Positions 13,037 to 25,600 are shown, numbered from the stretch's first letter. The stretch: DNA of 64,000 bases from Cardiocondyla obscurior (GCF_019399895.1 NC_091864.1:3388001-3452000), one strand, 5' to 3'. The notes: a model not told the origin generated them from the letters alone. Made by a program: numbers and translations.

Positions 13037-13350
13037 GTACCGGGATATGTTCTACCTTCGTAAAGTTTGCGTTCACATTTTTACAGTAAATTTGAGGAAA
13101 AGTACAACATATGTGCGAGCAAATTTGAAATTTATTCAATTCCATTCGCTCGTTATTACCAAAAAAAAAAAGATCTCATTTTAAGTTATTCCCATATACT
13201 AGATATTCAAAATATCGTATTTACATGCGTGTCTTTCGCATTTGCGTCATCTTGCTCATTGAACGTGTCGAGAAAATACGTAATGTCACGTGAAGCATAT
13301 TACTATCGAACGTTACGTATCGATCAGTCCTTATCCCGCACCGGTATGTA
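12831..13350. other. AT-rich segment with a 31-nt A run
   Basis: AT-rich, with an uninterrupted run of 31 A at 13005-13035, the longest homopolymer noticed in the window. It could be the tail of an old retroposed sequence, but no element body is recognised beside it. Confidence 0.6.
13005..13035. repeat. Poly-A run, 31 nt
   Basis: Thirty-one consecutive A residues. Homopolymers this long are prone to length error in sequencing. Confidence 0.9.
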
Positions 13351-14640
13351 ATATTTGTTATCACGGTCGTGACTGTGCGGTTGCAGCGCGGGGGAGAGGA
13401 TGCTGCTATCGCTTTTGGGTGAAGGCACTTGGCGACTATCAGGTACTACATGCACGGTACAAAGGGCCGGGTATATCGCGCTGCTTTGTGAAATGTACTT
13501 TTTCCACGTGTTATCGTATACGGAGATCAGCTGTTAAGAGGCGCCCGGCGGCGGTGCGCGCTCCGCTTTTCGTTTCTTTCGCGAGCACCGGAGCCAAGCA
13601 CGTGGGGAATATTCCATCCCGAAAAATTTTTAAACCCTCGCACAAAGGCCCCTGCACGTCAACCTTATAATTACGAAGCGTATAATACTCCCTTTTTGAT
13701 CGCCCGCCGAGAACAGCTCTACCTCGCTCAAGTAGCACAGAGAATAAAATAACGTACGAACGAATTTGCTTTAGTCACTTCAGCTTGACGGCCATGAAGC
13801 CGGACACTTACAGCTCAACGTCATTCGTACGTCCAATAAACGTACAACTCTTCGGCCTGAGGTAATTCTCTAACTGTAAGGGAACTCTGATAGACTGGCC
13901 CCGTTTTCTTTTTTTTCTCTCTCTTTTTTTTTTTTTTTTTTTTTTTTTAATATTAATTTCTTAATAGCGACGACGAAAATATTTGCAGCTAAATCGCTTG
14001 GGAAAATTTCCGTGGGCGAAACAGGCCGACAGAAATTCTCGGGGGAACGATTATGAGGCGACTTAGAGGAAAGGAAGTTGCGTCGATTCGCACAACAGAC
14101 AAAATTACGGTAGAGACTCGCGTCTACACAGTAGTGGTGCACCTCACCATCGCGCATCTCGTTTCCACGATAATATCGTTAGCGCCCAAGCAAATTAGCC
14201 CTTTGTAGCGGTTTCCGTGATTGCCCTCAGTCTCCAGAAGAGCGAGCGAAGGGGGCGATCAAACGCGCGAAAAGGGGTTTCGCTGAGAGGCGCGGGGTCG
14301 GTACATAAAGTCTCGAGGCAGGCGATTTTCCGCGAGTTGACATTAAGTTTCTCCTAAACAAGGAAGTAAAACCGGATAAATGAGACAGTGGATCAACGTT
14401 GGAATTAACGTGCAAGCGCTCAGTCATAAAACTCGGCGTGCCCGCGAATAATTCAGGAATCGTTTAAGTTGAAATTTTGCATGCAGCCCACGCGAGCGTC
14501 AATTAAATAATCGATCGATTTAAATATTATTAAACGTGTTTAACGCCGAGAGGTAAAAGACGATTTATCCATATTTAAATGCGCGGCATTTATTATGCAG
14601 TGACTGCATGAAAAATGTTCAACGCGATCGGGGAGGGAAG
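13351..14640. other. Non-coding, mixed composition
   Basis: A 25-nt T run at 13924-13948 follows a T/C-rich lead. No gene is seen; the frame at 13290-13670 (+) is not recognised. Confidence 0.55.
13924..13948. repeat. Poly-T run, 25 nt
   Basis: Twenty-five consecutive T residues. Confidence 0.9.
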
Positions 14641-15640
14641 GAAAACAAAAAAAGAAAGATACATTTTTAAAGAGCTTAAACAATTGCTTTTATTTAATTT
14701 AATATTAATAGTATAATTAAGAAATGTTAGGGATCGAACTACATGTAACTGGATGAATGTCGGTTACGTGTACACGTCAGAAAGGCAAAGAGAGAATAAT
14801 GGATAACACAAAGATCGATAGATGGACGTGAATCGATAGGTACCGGCGCGCAACAAGGAAAACGATGAATAATCGCGATTAGAAGCCGGCAGTCAACTAT
14901 TTATAACAAGCCTGTGATTAACTCCATGGCTACTGATTAGAGCTGCCGGGAGGGTGTTGCCTCTTCTTAATTAGCCGCTATTAATTGTTCGGGCTGCGCG
15001 CTACGCGCCCGGGCGCAATTGGGTTAAACGTCACGATTGTCTTACACCCTGCGGTTTAATAACAACGCTTAATCCGCTCCATTTATCCCTCCTGAATTGT
15101 TACGCAATTGTAAAAGCGACGTGGTAATACGCACCCTTTCATAAAGCCGAAGGAAATCAAAGCCTTAAAGAAAATAATAAAATCAAAACCGGGGCTAACG
15201 ATCGTTTCCAAAAATCTACGGCGTTATCGCGTAACTTTTGTAATTTTGCGACGAGCAACGGCGTTGAAACGAAGAACGTCGACAAATAGCGGAACATTCT
15301 TTCGCCGTAATTGAAAACTTATCGACATTTACGAGGCTATTTAGTCGCACGTAAATTCTCCTTTATGTCAGAAAAATTATTACTCGCGCCAGCTATATTG
15401 TTATTGGTGATAACATTTCATTTCCTCGTGCAAAACAAAAAAAAAAAAAACATAATAAATGTTTCTATTTTTATTCTCCGCTCCTAACTGGCGCAACGCG
15501 TCACGTAAGTGTCTACGTAGCGCAATAAAAAATACGTAAACTGCCGATTTATACACCTAAAATACGTAATAAGAAATAAAACCCTTTCTATTCTTTGTTT
15601 ATTTAAATCGCACGTAATTTTATATTATTTTCTACAAACG
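14641..15640. other. Non-coding; possible conserved element at 14880-15130
   Basis: The 14880-15130 stretch lacks simple repeats and holds TTAATTAGCCGC, TATTAATT, GGGTTAAACG and CAATTG-type words. This resembles a regulatory non-coding element, an inference by texture. The rest is AT-rich with an A run near 15437-15450. Confidence 0.4.
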
Positions 15641-18350
15641 CGGGTAAACGTCCCTACAGAAATTGTACTTCCGGTCCGTGCAATGAAACAATTCGACAAT
15701 TTTTCGACAAAATTTTTAGTCGGATATTGCGGTACGAGGGGAGAAAAAAACCCTGGCAGCTTTCTGTCGCTTTTATATAACAACATTATCCCTAAATTGG
15801 AATTCCCAATGTAATATCTTACAAATGGTACGTTTGCTGTCTCTCTCTCTTTATACGCGTGCACACGTGGTCCTTTTTTAGAGGGCATTTTCGGAAAATC
15901 AAATAGAAATCGCGAATCGGACGGTGAACACAGAAAGGACGAAAGCACTCGTGGAAAGGAAAGAATGAGAAAATTTGAAGAGAGAAAGACAGAGAAACGG
16001 AGGGAGGCAGCGAGATGAAGAGCCAAATCCTTTTAGCCCGACCAGAGAAAAATTAATAATCCACCGAGTCGAGCGGATGTAGCCCGAGTTGAATCTAGGC
16101 CAACTATTTCGGCGATAACATCGCAGCGGGATTCATCAGTTAGAATGCACAGACGACAAAGGCGTTTCCCCGCGGATTAATAATAAAAAAAAAAAAAAAA
16201 AAAAAGAAAAACTATTTCAATTATCAGTTTTTAATAATAAAAAGAAAAAAGTGGAGAAAACGGAAAAAGTCAGGAAGAAGGACATGCTCGCCCGATAAAT
16301 TCGTCTTTAAGCACGAAAATAAAACTCGGGAACAAAAATGAATGCCAAAGTGCAATGCAATCATCGACGCGGCACTGATAACACGGAATATTAATTTTGC
16401 AATCGCGCGTATCGACTTTGTGCAGGTTTTTTTATTTTTATCATCTCGGAACGCGAGCAACTCTTTTTTTTTTTTTTTTGCAACTCACGGCAGTACATCG
16501 ATAATTACAATTGTTTTCAGCGGCATATCGAAGCCCGCTCCGCGCGTTCATCAAAAGACACGAAATGCGCTTTATTAAAACTGATCGTAAATTAATTTTT
16601 TTATAAATATTGTAGACTAATTTTATACATAATGACCGCAACTCGCGCCGTTGGAATAATTTTATCTCGGCGAGCGATCTGGCGATTCGTTTCACGTCGG
16701 TCAGCGTCTTTCAATATGCGTAATCAATTTGACTTAACAACAACTCATCGAATAGAAATCTGGCGCGTTGTAAACCAAATTTTTTTTTTCTTTCTTTTTT
16801 TTTCGTTTTTTTTTCTCCACGAAACTCTCGTGTATCGCGTTTGTTCCATTTATTTGCGAAATAAAAACAGACGCGCGGTCGTATGAAACGAGAGGGAAAA
16901 AAAAAACGGCGCATACCTCGGTATAATAACCGAAAATTGAATTTGGCCTTTATAATTCAATGCGACATGACCGTTGCGTTTTCGCATTCGCCGCCCGTAC
17001 AAAACAACTCGAGCACCAACGATGTTTCCGTTGCGATTGATCTCGGTCACGAGATTAGCGTTAGAGCGCGATATTTGGCCAGCATTGCGCGCGCCGATAA
17101 CGATCGCCGGATATAAACGATCGAAATGTGCAGCGTCAACCGGTATGGCTAATGCAACGAGAGCGCAAAAGTATTTTATCGAAAGTGTAAAAGGCCTCGC
17201 GCGAAGTGCACACGTAATTCTATTGATCCGCGGCGGAACGCCACTCGCGCGGCGTCGTGCTTGCGTACACGCCGTTTACGAGATACGTAACAAACGCAGG
17301 ATGTAACCAATTTGCCTTGTAAAATGTTCCCAATCAACGCGATCCTTCAATTTCGCTTCGACTCTGTTCCACGAGTAATTATCGGTTGATAATTAGTCTT
17401 TAAACTGCGTCATTTCTTAAGTAAGACAGATTTTGGTAAAGCTAACTTCGGCGTAAAAAGGACTAAAAATCTTTCTAATTAAATGAAATCAAAACCCTAC
17501 CCGAAGGTGCTTAAATAATTTGTCAATGTCGTCGTAGGATATTTAACGTAATTCCGCTTTGGGGCGCGGCGTGGATCGCCTTCTGCGCCGCGAAGTGGAA
17601 ACGGGGAAAGAAAATACGAGAGGGAGGCGAAGGAAGACGGCAAAGAGAGATCAACCCCAACGGCGGGGTTAACGCTGAAACGATCTATAGAGTTAGAGTC
17701 GGGCCATAAACGATGACAGAGTGACGTTGGTGTGGCAGCTTCGCCCAGCGGGGGCGACTCGGTTGAATACCACTTATGAGTTTATCCGTGCCGCGAATGA
17801 ACATTATAAAGGCCGCGTAGCTACTGGGAGATAGGCAAGCCCCCCGGTCGTTAACTCACGCTTTACTGCATTCATCGAATAATGACGAAGACGTGTCATT
17901 CTCGAACGGCGGCGGCCAGATATCACGCGAGCCATTTGAAGCCGATTTCAACGCCTAGCAAGCATCGACCGTGAATCACCGCTCGCTTCCCGATAAATTC
18001 CACTCCGAGATTCCGCGAATCGTATGAGACGTACGAAAATAAGCAGTCGGAGAAACGTACAGTACTATACGGAATGTAAGACTTGTAAAAGCGTTCCGCT
18101 CGAATCAAAGAATAGGCGGCCGAGAGTTCAAGTGAACGAGAGAATAACGTGGAATACGTCGTAAATCTTTTTATGCTAGATAAGTTTTTTTTTTTTTATA
18201 CGTTGTGTGAAAAACGCGTTTTCCCCGAGCTCGCTCGTAAAACGTTACATTCAATTTACATTTTCCAATTTTCATATTTTCATACGTAAAAAATTAAGTA
18301 AACTTTTCAAAAAATGACGTAACAAAGATTCCATTGTCGTCTAACACAGT
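15641..18350. other. Non-coding, mixed composition
   Basis: It contains A/T runs near 16186-16204, 16465-16479 and 18185-18198, and T-rich broken tracts at 16780-16815. Positions 17690-17850 are repeat-free, with TGACG and a CGCCC-AGCGG-GGGCG mini-stem. The frames at 16882-17306 (+) have no recognised domain. Confidence 0.5.
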
Positions 18351-21350
18351 TCTTTTTTTATTTTGTTTTTTTTTCTTTTTAAAGTATCTTAATACGCGAT
18401 GCTCTTTGAAATGGATTATCTGATGCTGAAAAATGTAGAACGATCGACACAGTCGCGCGGCTTGGATTCTCTTTCATTTCGCAGAATCCAATTTACGAAA
18501 CGTAAGCGCATTAGGGTTTTGCACGTTATTTCGCGCAGCATCCACGCGTTGTTGTTTCGCGGACGGAACACGGGCACCGGCCTTGCCCGAAACGCCAGAG
18601 CGCGTTGCGCACGAAAATATATGGATGACATACAGTACTTCCGTGCTCGAGCGTAATTTATTAAAGGCCAGCAAAATAAAAAAAAAAAAAAAAAAGGAAG
18701 ACGGGAGGGGGGGAGGAAAGAGAAAATAACGGACCACCGCGTTGACGGTTTTCGTGCAGCAACGTGCTCTTCGGCGAATCCTCGACGGTCGAGCCTGCCC
18801 TGCCTCTGTCGTCCCCCATCAAGCCCGAATGCGATTTACCGCTGATCCTCTTTAACGAGCTTCCGATAAACGAAGGAAATTCGCGTCAGCGATGAAAACG
18901 TTTCGTAATCCGGGATCTCCGCCTGTCTATCCGTCGCCGCACTCTTTCTTTTTTTTCCCTTTCTTTCTATTTTTTTTTTCCTTTTTTTTTTAATTCGGTG
19001 TCCGCGCCGCCGAACACGCCTCTTCTGATTTCGTCGGCGCGAGATATTTCGCCAAATCATGATATCCCACTAAATGAAATAATTATAGCGGCAGACAGGA
19101 TAGATTAAAAACGACCAACTTCCCTCCTCCGTCCCCCTCTTTCTTTACCGTTCTGTCCCTTATCTTGAACGCCGACCCCGAGCACTGCAGTCGGATCGAG
19201 ATGCATTTTGAATCGCGATTGCGAGATACCTCCGCGAAATCCGCGGCCACTCTCGGGTTACACTCGAAATGGATTAAACGTAAATATTAAGGCAGCCGAG
19301 CGGTACATAAAGTTCTAATTAAAAGCTCTCCGCTCTCGAAACATCGCGAGATACGAAAGGCGGTTTTCCTCGCGTTCGTTTGTACGGCGTTACGGCGCGG
19401 ATTAACGTAAAATCGAGAGATTCGGAGAAATACGAGCCGCGAATTCTTTTCTTTGTATTTATTCTTTTTTTTTTCCACGATTAAAATGAATTAGCCGGAT
19501 GATAAAAAATTGAAAGTTTGCGCATTGAATAATGCATATTTAATTGCACGGCGCGTATAAAGCCAAATGAACACAGGGCTAATAATAAATTTGAAAATTA
19601 TATTACTTGGCATGTTTGCAAAAAATACAAATTATAATACGCACATGTACAAATACACTGAGAGTTTCGCGAAATTAATATTCCGCGTGCAACAACGAGG
19701 AAATAATTAAATAAAATTTTCACGTTAAATCGTAGAACGGAACCACCATATTTTATATGTGTGTAAAACAAAATGTAAAATTCCGGTAATTAAAATCACG
19801 ATAAATTTTTACTTAATCGTCACAGGTCGCGGAATACAAGAGCCGACTCTCGTTGGGGGGATTTTAATGAGAAATCTCCGAACGAAAAAAGGCAGAGCGG
19901 GGGGGAGGGGAGGGGAGGAGAAGGACTGGTTTCGGGTGGGTGAAACTAATCGAGTTCCGGCAATGTTCGTGCGCGAATAGTTCAAAAGGAATTAAGAAGA
20001 AAAGTACCGCGCCACACCGGGAACGGTACCGCGATCGTCCGAAAACGACTCGCTCGCGTTGCCGTTACCGCCGCCCGTCGGCATGTAAGTATGACAGTGA
20101 ACTTTATTATGCGCGTCGAAACCCAAGCAGCATTGGGGGAGCTGTCACGCGAGTCGGGGATGTAGCGACGACGAAGAGAACGGCGGCGGCGGCACGCGAG
20201 CCTATTTCAATGGTAATAAGCTGCCGACCGATCGTCAAGGATACAAGTACTAAATATGTATATGCACGGGAAGAAGGGAAAAGGGCTAGTCGGAGACCTG
20301 CGCTCCGTCGCAGTGACGGAGGCGTGCCAATCAATTAGCGACGTTACCCGATAAGCCCGACCTCGTCCTCCCTTTCCGTCCGCCGCGTCAGAAACCCCAC
20401 GACGTCCGTGTAGCAACGGCCACCGCCGCGCAGGGCCGATGGGACTGACGCAAACCGCAACTGCATTCTAAACAGCTCGTGATCTCCGCGCTATCCTGGC
20501 TCACCTGCCCCCTGCGGACGTTACGCCTCGACGTTATGGGCGAAAATTCGGAATTCGACAGGGCGAGCCGACGTGCTTCGACAGAAAGATAGGGAGGATA
20601 CCCGGGCGCGTTTCGTGCCTCCGTTAACTGTAATAAAACGAAGGGATGGCGCGGAATTTCCTCGAGAGTGGCTCGCGGAAACTACGTCTCGAATTGCCTG
20701 AAACGTAGGAAGATAATCGTCGCTGAATCATAAAATAGAAAATTGGAAAACTTGGCAAATAAATGGAAAAATAATTCAATTACTCCGCACTACTAGCCTT
20801 CCACTCAGCGCGCGATCCATTTCTAACCGTAATTATTCGGACTCGCTCAACGATTTAAAATTTCAGGATCTTATAAAATTCAAAATCTATAATCCAAGTA
20901 GATTCCTCGTTTCGGAACACAGAAATTTATGGCGCATGCACGTCCCGCGGTGGAAAAAAAAAAAAAAAGAAAAAAGACGACGAGCGGTCGCGAGAAAAAA
21001 AATGAAAAAATGATTATAACTCCGACGAATTCGGGCTGGCACGGCCGAAATTCGATAACGGATGCTGCTGGCTCTGATCTCACCGAGCCACGGGTTTCCC
21101 TCTTCTCCTCCGCCCCCTCTCCCACGAAAACAAGCATATCTGGGGCAATGATTCGCGTTCTGTGCTCCACTTTCCGACACCCGACATACCGTATTAACGA
21201 TTTATCTTCGCGCCGCTCGCATGGCGATAACAATTCATATGGCGATGACGCGCGCCATGTATTCGTTAACGCGCCAACCACCGTGCGCGCCGAGTGTATT
21301 TCACGTTAAAGGATGTCGACGACTTTCATCCGTGCGATATGGCGCCAACG
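18351..21350. other. Non-coding, CpG-rich; G4 motif and homopolymers
   Basis: An A run lies near 18677-18694, T/C-rich tracts at 18950-18992 and an A run near 20955-20969. A compact G4 motif is at 19899-19915. The frames at 19940-20338 (+) and 20880-21309 (both strands) read through low-complexity DNA and are not recognised. Confidence 0.5.
19899..19915 (+). other. G-quadruplex motif, short loops
   Basis: G runs of 7, 4 and 4 separated by single A. The 7-G run can supply two of the four tracts. Confidence 0.6.
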
Positions 21351-22230
21351 GATTAATACGTTTCTATGTTTTCTATTTGTTTAATATTTATCGCGATTAA
21401 TATTTCTTCCGCTATTCGACGTTACCCCGTGATTTTTCTTCGAAAAGATCTTCAATTATGCCGTTTGAGAGTTGCCTTCGTGCGCTAGAATTAAATATTA
21501 TACGAATTGATTGTAAAAACTAGCACACCATGCAATATTCAATCATTTTTTTTTTTTTTTTTTTTATTATTTAAATATAAATTTTATTTAAAATAAAAAA
21601 AAAACCCCAAGATATTTTACATGGCATGTTCGAAATATTTTAATAAAACTGTACTAATGATTATTAACTATGTAGGTATACATATATCTATTTATACACG
21701 TCAGTTTTTATTTTTATCTTTCGTAGTACCTATTCAAATTAATGGATTTTATTTGCTTTTATTTGATTGATACTGATTTTATTTTATTTAACGGAAACAA
21801 TTATATAATAAATTTATATATCGCGTGTACATATTTTTAAAAACATGTAGAAGTTAAATAGGTAAAAGTTATTGCATCGTGTACACATATAAAATGTAAT
21901 ATTAAAGAATTCGTATACGTTTGTTAAAAAGTCACTATTGGATAATAGTGATTCGATAAAAAAAGAGATAGCTGCGTGCCGCGGGTTTGATATTGATAAA
22001 TTTTTTAACAGTTTATAGATCTAAAGTTATTATAAATTCAATATTTTTAGTATTCTCGACTTTAATCTCGAAAATGTTATCAAATATGCAAGATCTACGC
22101 GAAGTGTTGCATACGCGGCATTTACTATTTTATTTTTTTATTACGTCATTGAAATTTGTCTCTTAAAAAATTCTATTAAGCAATTCAATTATGCATTTAA
22201 TTAAAAATAATTCTTTTTTTCCCGTGTCTG
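21351..22230. other. AT-rich island
   Basis: AT-rich over nearly 900 nt, with a 20-nt T run at 21546-21565. A perfect hairpin, TCACTATT-GGAT-AATAGTGA, is at 21932-21951. No gene or transposon is recognised. Confidence 0.6.
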
Positions 22231-22493
22231 TTGATAAATTTACACCGCATGAGAGTCGGCTGTATATGCACAGACAACAGAGACCAGAGGCTCGACTCTG
22301 ACGTTTCTCAGCATCCGCGATCCTTCCTCCGCCTCTGGCGACGCGTTTCAGTTTCCGCTTCGCAGCGCGGAAGACGATCCCCCTTCTCCTTTGATCGGCA
22401 TTCGAATAGGAAACGACGATCGTCGCGACGTAACATACGCGATGCGATCGAGTCGCGGTGTGCAAACGCAACCGTCGGTATATCCTCGCGTCG

Positions 22494-22513
22494 GCTCTCT
22501 CTCTCTCTCTCTC
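22494..22513. repeat. (CT)10 microsatellite
   Basis: Ten uninterrupted CT units. Confidence 0.9.
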
Positions 22514-23986
22514 AACGTTCCCTTTTTCGTCGGACGTACGCCGTGAGATAAGAAGGGCTGCTTTGCCATTCGGGTCAAACTGTGCCTCGAGCTCGGCGCT
22601 CCGTACCTTGTGCATATGTATGCACGTGGGCGTACGTATATGACAAGATGACCGGGTTGCGCGACACGAAAAGCGACGCTTGCTGCAGCACCGGGTCGGG
22701 CAACATCATCACGGCGCTTTTCTCGGCAATGTTTTAGATACAAGAACGCGGGGGCTTTTGCACGGGGACCAGAAGCGGAGCTGTGAAACTTTTAAGCCGC
22801 CCGATGAAATTACCGCGGATGCAGCCGGGAAGTTTCACGGCGGGCATAAGATGCCGGGGCGTGTTACATTGTGTAATTTAAGAATGTATCCTCGCCAGCT
22901 CGGCAGACCTCTCCTAACGTGCGAGATACGTTTATTACCCGGGCCGCAATTGACACTTCTACACGTACGACTTTTCGGGCATCCCGGAACTTTTCCGTGA
23001 ATGTTTTCTCCGTATATATACAACGTATTTAAATCTGCAAGATATGCATCGTGAATTTTACAGCTCGGAGGACTCGATCGATTATACGAGTCGTTGGAAT
23101 AATCAACGAAAGAGTTAGCAAAAAGACACGCAGGGGCATTTGATATCGAAACGCACAAAAGCGCCGCGAGAGAATTCCCGCATCTGTTTTCTTCATTTTT
23201 CATGTTTAATTTCTATTTTATACATTGTTTCGCAGTAGCGGTAAATGAAACTATTGTTAACAAGACGCGTATAAAGCTGTTTCTAAGTAGCGCATTAGCA
23301 GATAAAATATCAATTCGAAAATAATGGCGTTGAGGAGAAAAATATCGACCGTGACTTTATACACCTTAGCCTTAAACGCGATGTGTAGATACATAAATCT
23401 CTTTCTCCAGTCGATAGCTCCGTCGTTAGCAAGTATCTCGTATGATTCTTTTCGTAGCTCGGTCTGAATGCACGGCGAGCGCATCTCGCATATACACTCG
23501 GATGCATTTTGATCGAACAGGGAAAAGTGCAGAGCCGCACAGGCGAGGTAAATACACTTACTTGGCAAATGCAATTATCCGAACTACCGCAAGAGCTTCT
23601 TTGAATGAATGAAGATAAGAGAGAGAGAGAAAGAGAGAGGGAGAGAATTTTCCTTATATACCGCGATACACAATATAAATTTTAAATATGAGGCGATCAA
23701 ATCTACTTATTTCCAGCAGACGTGCGCGTATTTTCAGGCTCTCGTCCCCGCGGACGGGTCGGTTATCTACGAGCTCGATGATTCCCTCCCTCCTTTTCCC
23801 GTGTTCTTCATTTAAAATACAAAACTTGAAGAAGCCGGCAACTGAAGGCACTTACTCGGCGCATCCCAATATTTATTCGCGCTATTGTGAGGACTAACTC
23901 ACTTCGATGAAAGCCCTCCCGAATTATATTACGCTTAAACTTATTTCTACTCACTTGGCTGAATTCTGCTTATGATAGTTACGAGT

Positions 23987-24025
23987 GAGCGCTTACCTGC
24001 AACAAAGAGAAATAACAATAATTAA
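23987..24025 (-). promoter_or_regulatory. Candidate recursive (ratchet) splice site
   Basis: On the minus strand a pyrimidine-rich tract runs into CTTTGTTGCAG, followed at once by GTAAGC. That is a splice acceptor fused to a splice donor with no exon between. The AG is at 23998-23997 and the GT at 23996-23995. A TTATTAAT word upstream on that strand could serve as branch point. This is the known form of Drosophila-type recursive splice sites, which divide long introns. The sequence match is direct; the function is inferred, and chance occurrence in 64 kb is not negligible. Confidence 0.35.
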
Positions 24026-24237
24026 TAACAGTATTTCAGCCACAATGGTATTTAACTACTAATAATTAATTTTCGACTTATCGTACTTAAACGCATATTT
24101 AAAAAAAAAATTATTTTAAGCGTAGAAAATGATTAACGAGCTTTTTCTTACGAAACAGCCGTAAACTTTATTCAAAAAAGAAAAAGAAAAAAAAATTGAT
24201 TACATGTGTTGGTAAAATTAAGAGATCTTAAACTCTA

Positions 24238-24317
24238 CAGATAGGTCGGTGCTAATTATCAAAGTCTCTCTCTCTATCACCGACGAAGTTAGCCAGGGAG
24301 AAGCGATTACGTTGCTA
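24238..24317 (+). repeat. Direct repeat, copy A (80 bp)
   Basis: Starts CAGATAGGTCGGTGCTAATT and ends GATTACGTTGCTA. Copy B at 25479 matches with four substitutions and a 2-nt difference in a TC run, about 95% identical. Within copy A, GTCGGTG and CACCGAC can pair as a 7-bp stem over a loop containing the TC run. It is followed directly by a TA-rich tract (24320-24378). The family is not recognised. Confidence 0.85.
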
Positions 24318-24319
24318 GC

Positions 24320-24378
24320 ATATATATAACATATATAATATATGTATATGTATATATATAAATATATATATATTGTAT
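24320..24378. repeat. TA-rich tract after repeat copy A
   Basis: Degenerate alternating T/A with some TGTA steps, directly following copy A of the direct repeat. Confidence 0.85.
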
Positions 24379-24400
24379 AAAACGAGCAACAAGTTTTTGA

Positions 24401-24429
24401 GGGGGAAAAGGGGGAGGGGGCTAGCGGGG
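24401..24429 (+). other. G-quadruplex motif
   Basis: G runs of 5, 5, 5 and 4 with spacers of 4, 1 and 5 nt. Confidence 0.65.
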
Positions 24430-25478
24430 AGAAAAAGAGGTCTCGTAAAATCGCGGATGAAAAACGTTTGCTCAGGTTTTATATATTCACCGGAAACTCG
24501 TTTAGGCGGGCCGCGGCCTTTTGCATTGAAGAAACTTTAACTTTGCGCACGGTGTGTCTTAGCAAGGACAAATAATTTCTGGTATAAATCCCACGGTAAA
24601 TGTGGGCGGGGCTCATCGTAATTCTCGTTAATGTAAATAGCATAAGATGCATTGTTGCATTCAGCATCGGGAATACCCGTGCCATTCTTCGGAGTTACAA
24701 ACGTGGCGGGCTCATTATGAGACTAATGCGCGGGAGTTGTCGCTCATGTCTATAGTATGTATGCAGTGAGTCAGGTACTTTCTGAAAATTAGCTACACGG
24801 ATCAGCCTAGTCTCCTGGAGTTTAGAAACTCGAGCTTCACGTTTCCGTGGAATGACATCGGTGCCGCGTAATACTGTCACCTGTTATCACACTTCTCGTA
24901 CTTTCCCACCGCGTTACGCCAAATGAACGGGTATCAGTCAATCAAACGATACTAAACCGGCACGTTACAATGAATACGCGAAATCTTGAGAACTTAATGC
25001 AATTTCGGTCCCGCGTTAACATGCCCCGATGACTCCGTCGCGGCAAATATTTTTATCGGGTGAAAATCTTCCGCGCGCACGTCAAGCGCGGAAAGATCTC
25101 AAAAGTGGATCCTACGATGAATATTAATCTAAAAAAAAAAAAATAAAATAAAATACGTTAATTACTTGCGCCTTAAGCCACCATTTTAATTACTTAAGCT
25201 TCACATAGCGCGGCGTATCTCGTTTCTTTGAGTCGTTTCGTATATTCATCGGACTACTTGCATACGTTTTTCTATGAATAAAGTTTAAAGGGCGGATGAT
25301 AATACCATTCGGGAAGATTTTGTTCCAAGTTTTGTACTTAATTAGTAGCGGGGTCGCTCGTCTCGTTTCATGTTCCCCTATCTAAACCTTAGACGACCGT
25401 GGAAACTTGGCCTCTATGTGGGTCTCGGTTAATCTCGAAAGGATAGAGCGGAGAGAGAGACGGGGTGCGTTTCACGCC

Positions 25479-25556
25479 CAGATAGGTGGGTGCTAATTAT
25501 CAAGGTCTCTCTCTATCACCGACAAAGTTAGCCAGGGAAAAGCGATTACGTTGCTA
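25479..25556 (+). repeat. Direct repeat, copy B (78 bp)
   Basis: Second copy of the 24238 repeat in the same orientation, with the same first bases (CAGATAGGT) and last bases (GTTGCTA). It is followed by a short TATATATA run (25560-25567). One stem base seen in copy A is changed here (GTGGGTG), so the 7-bp stem is imperfect. Confidence 0.85.
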
Positions 25557-25567
25557 CCGTATATATA

Positions 25568-25588
25568 CAGGGTGCCCCAAAGTTGTGG
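25568..25588 (+). mobile_element. Possible transposon terminus (solitary)
   Basis: CAGGGTGCCCCAAAGTTGTG follows a TA run. Sequences beginning CAGGGTGTCCC or similar are common ends of insect DNA-transposon-derived repeats (general knowledge, family not assigned). No matching inverted copy was found in the window, so it could be a fragment or chance. Confidence 0.25.
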
Positions 25589-25600
25589 ACAAATACGACA

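Larger units (their letters stand above)
22231..24030. other. Non-coding; CT repeat, GA repeat, splice-like motif
   Basis: A (CT)10 run lies at 22494-22513 and a GA-rich tract at 23620-23646. A 9-bp inverted repeat, GTGAAACTT / AAGTTTCAC, spans 22783-22838. Near the end is the recursive-splice-like motif listed separately. The frames at 22163-23203 on both strands are not recognised. Confidence 0.5.
24031..25600. other. Repeat-bearing segment with AT tracts
   Basis: It holds the two ~80-bp direct repeats, a TA-rich tract at 24320-24378, a G4 motif at 24401-24429 and a transposon-end-like sequence at 25568. Between the repeats (24430-25478) the DNA is unique-looking, and no gene is seen. Confidence 0.6.

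Noticed and set aside
17736..17762. CCAGCGGGGGCGAC as a CTCF-like site
   Set aside because: It lacks one base and has mismatches at key positions of the CTCF core. AGGTGGCGG at 10881-10889 is likewise an inexact match.
20480..20560. Minus-strand donor GGGGGCAG/GTGAGCC with an open frame before it
   Set aside because: No convincing acceptor upstream on that strand, and the peptide is not recognised.
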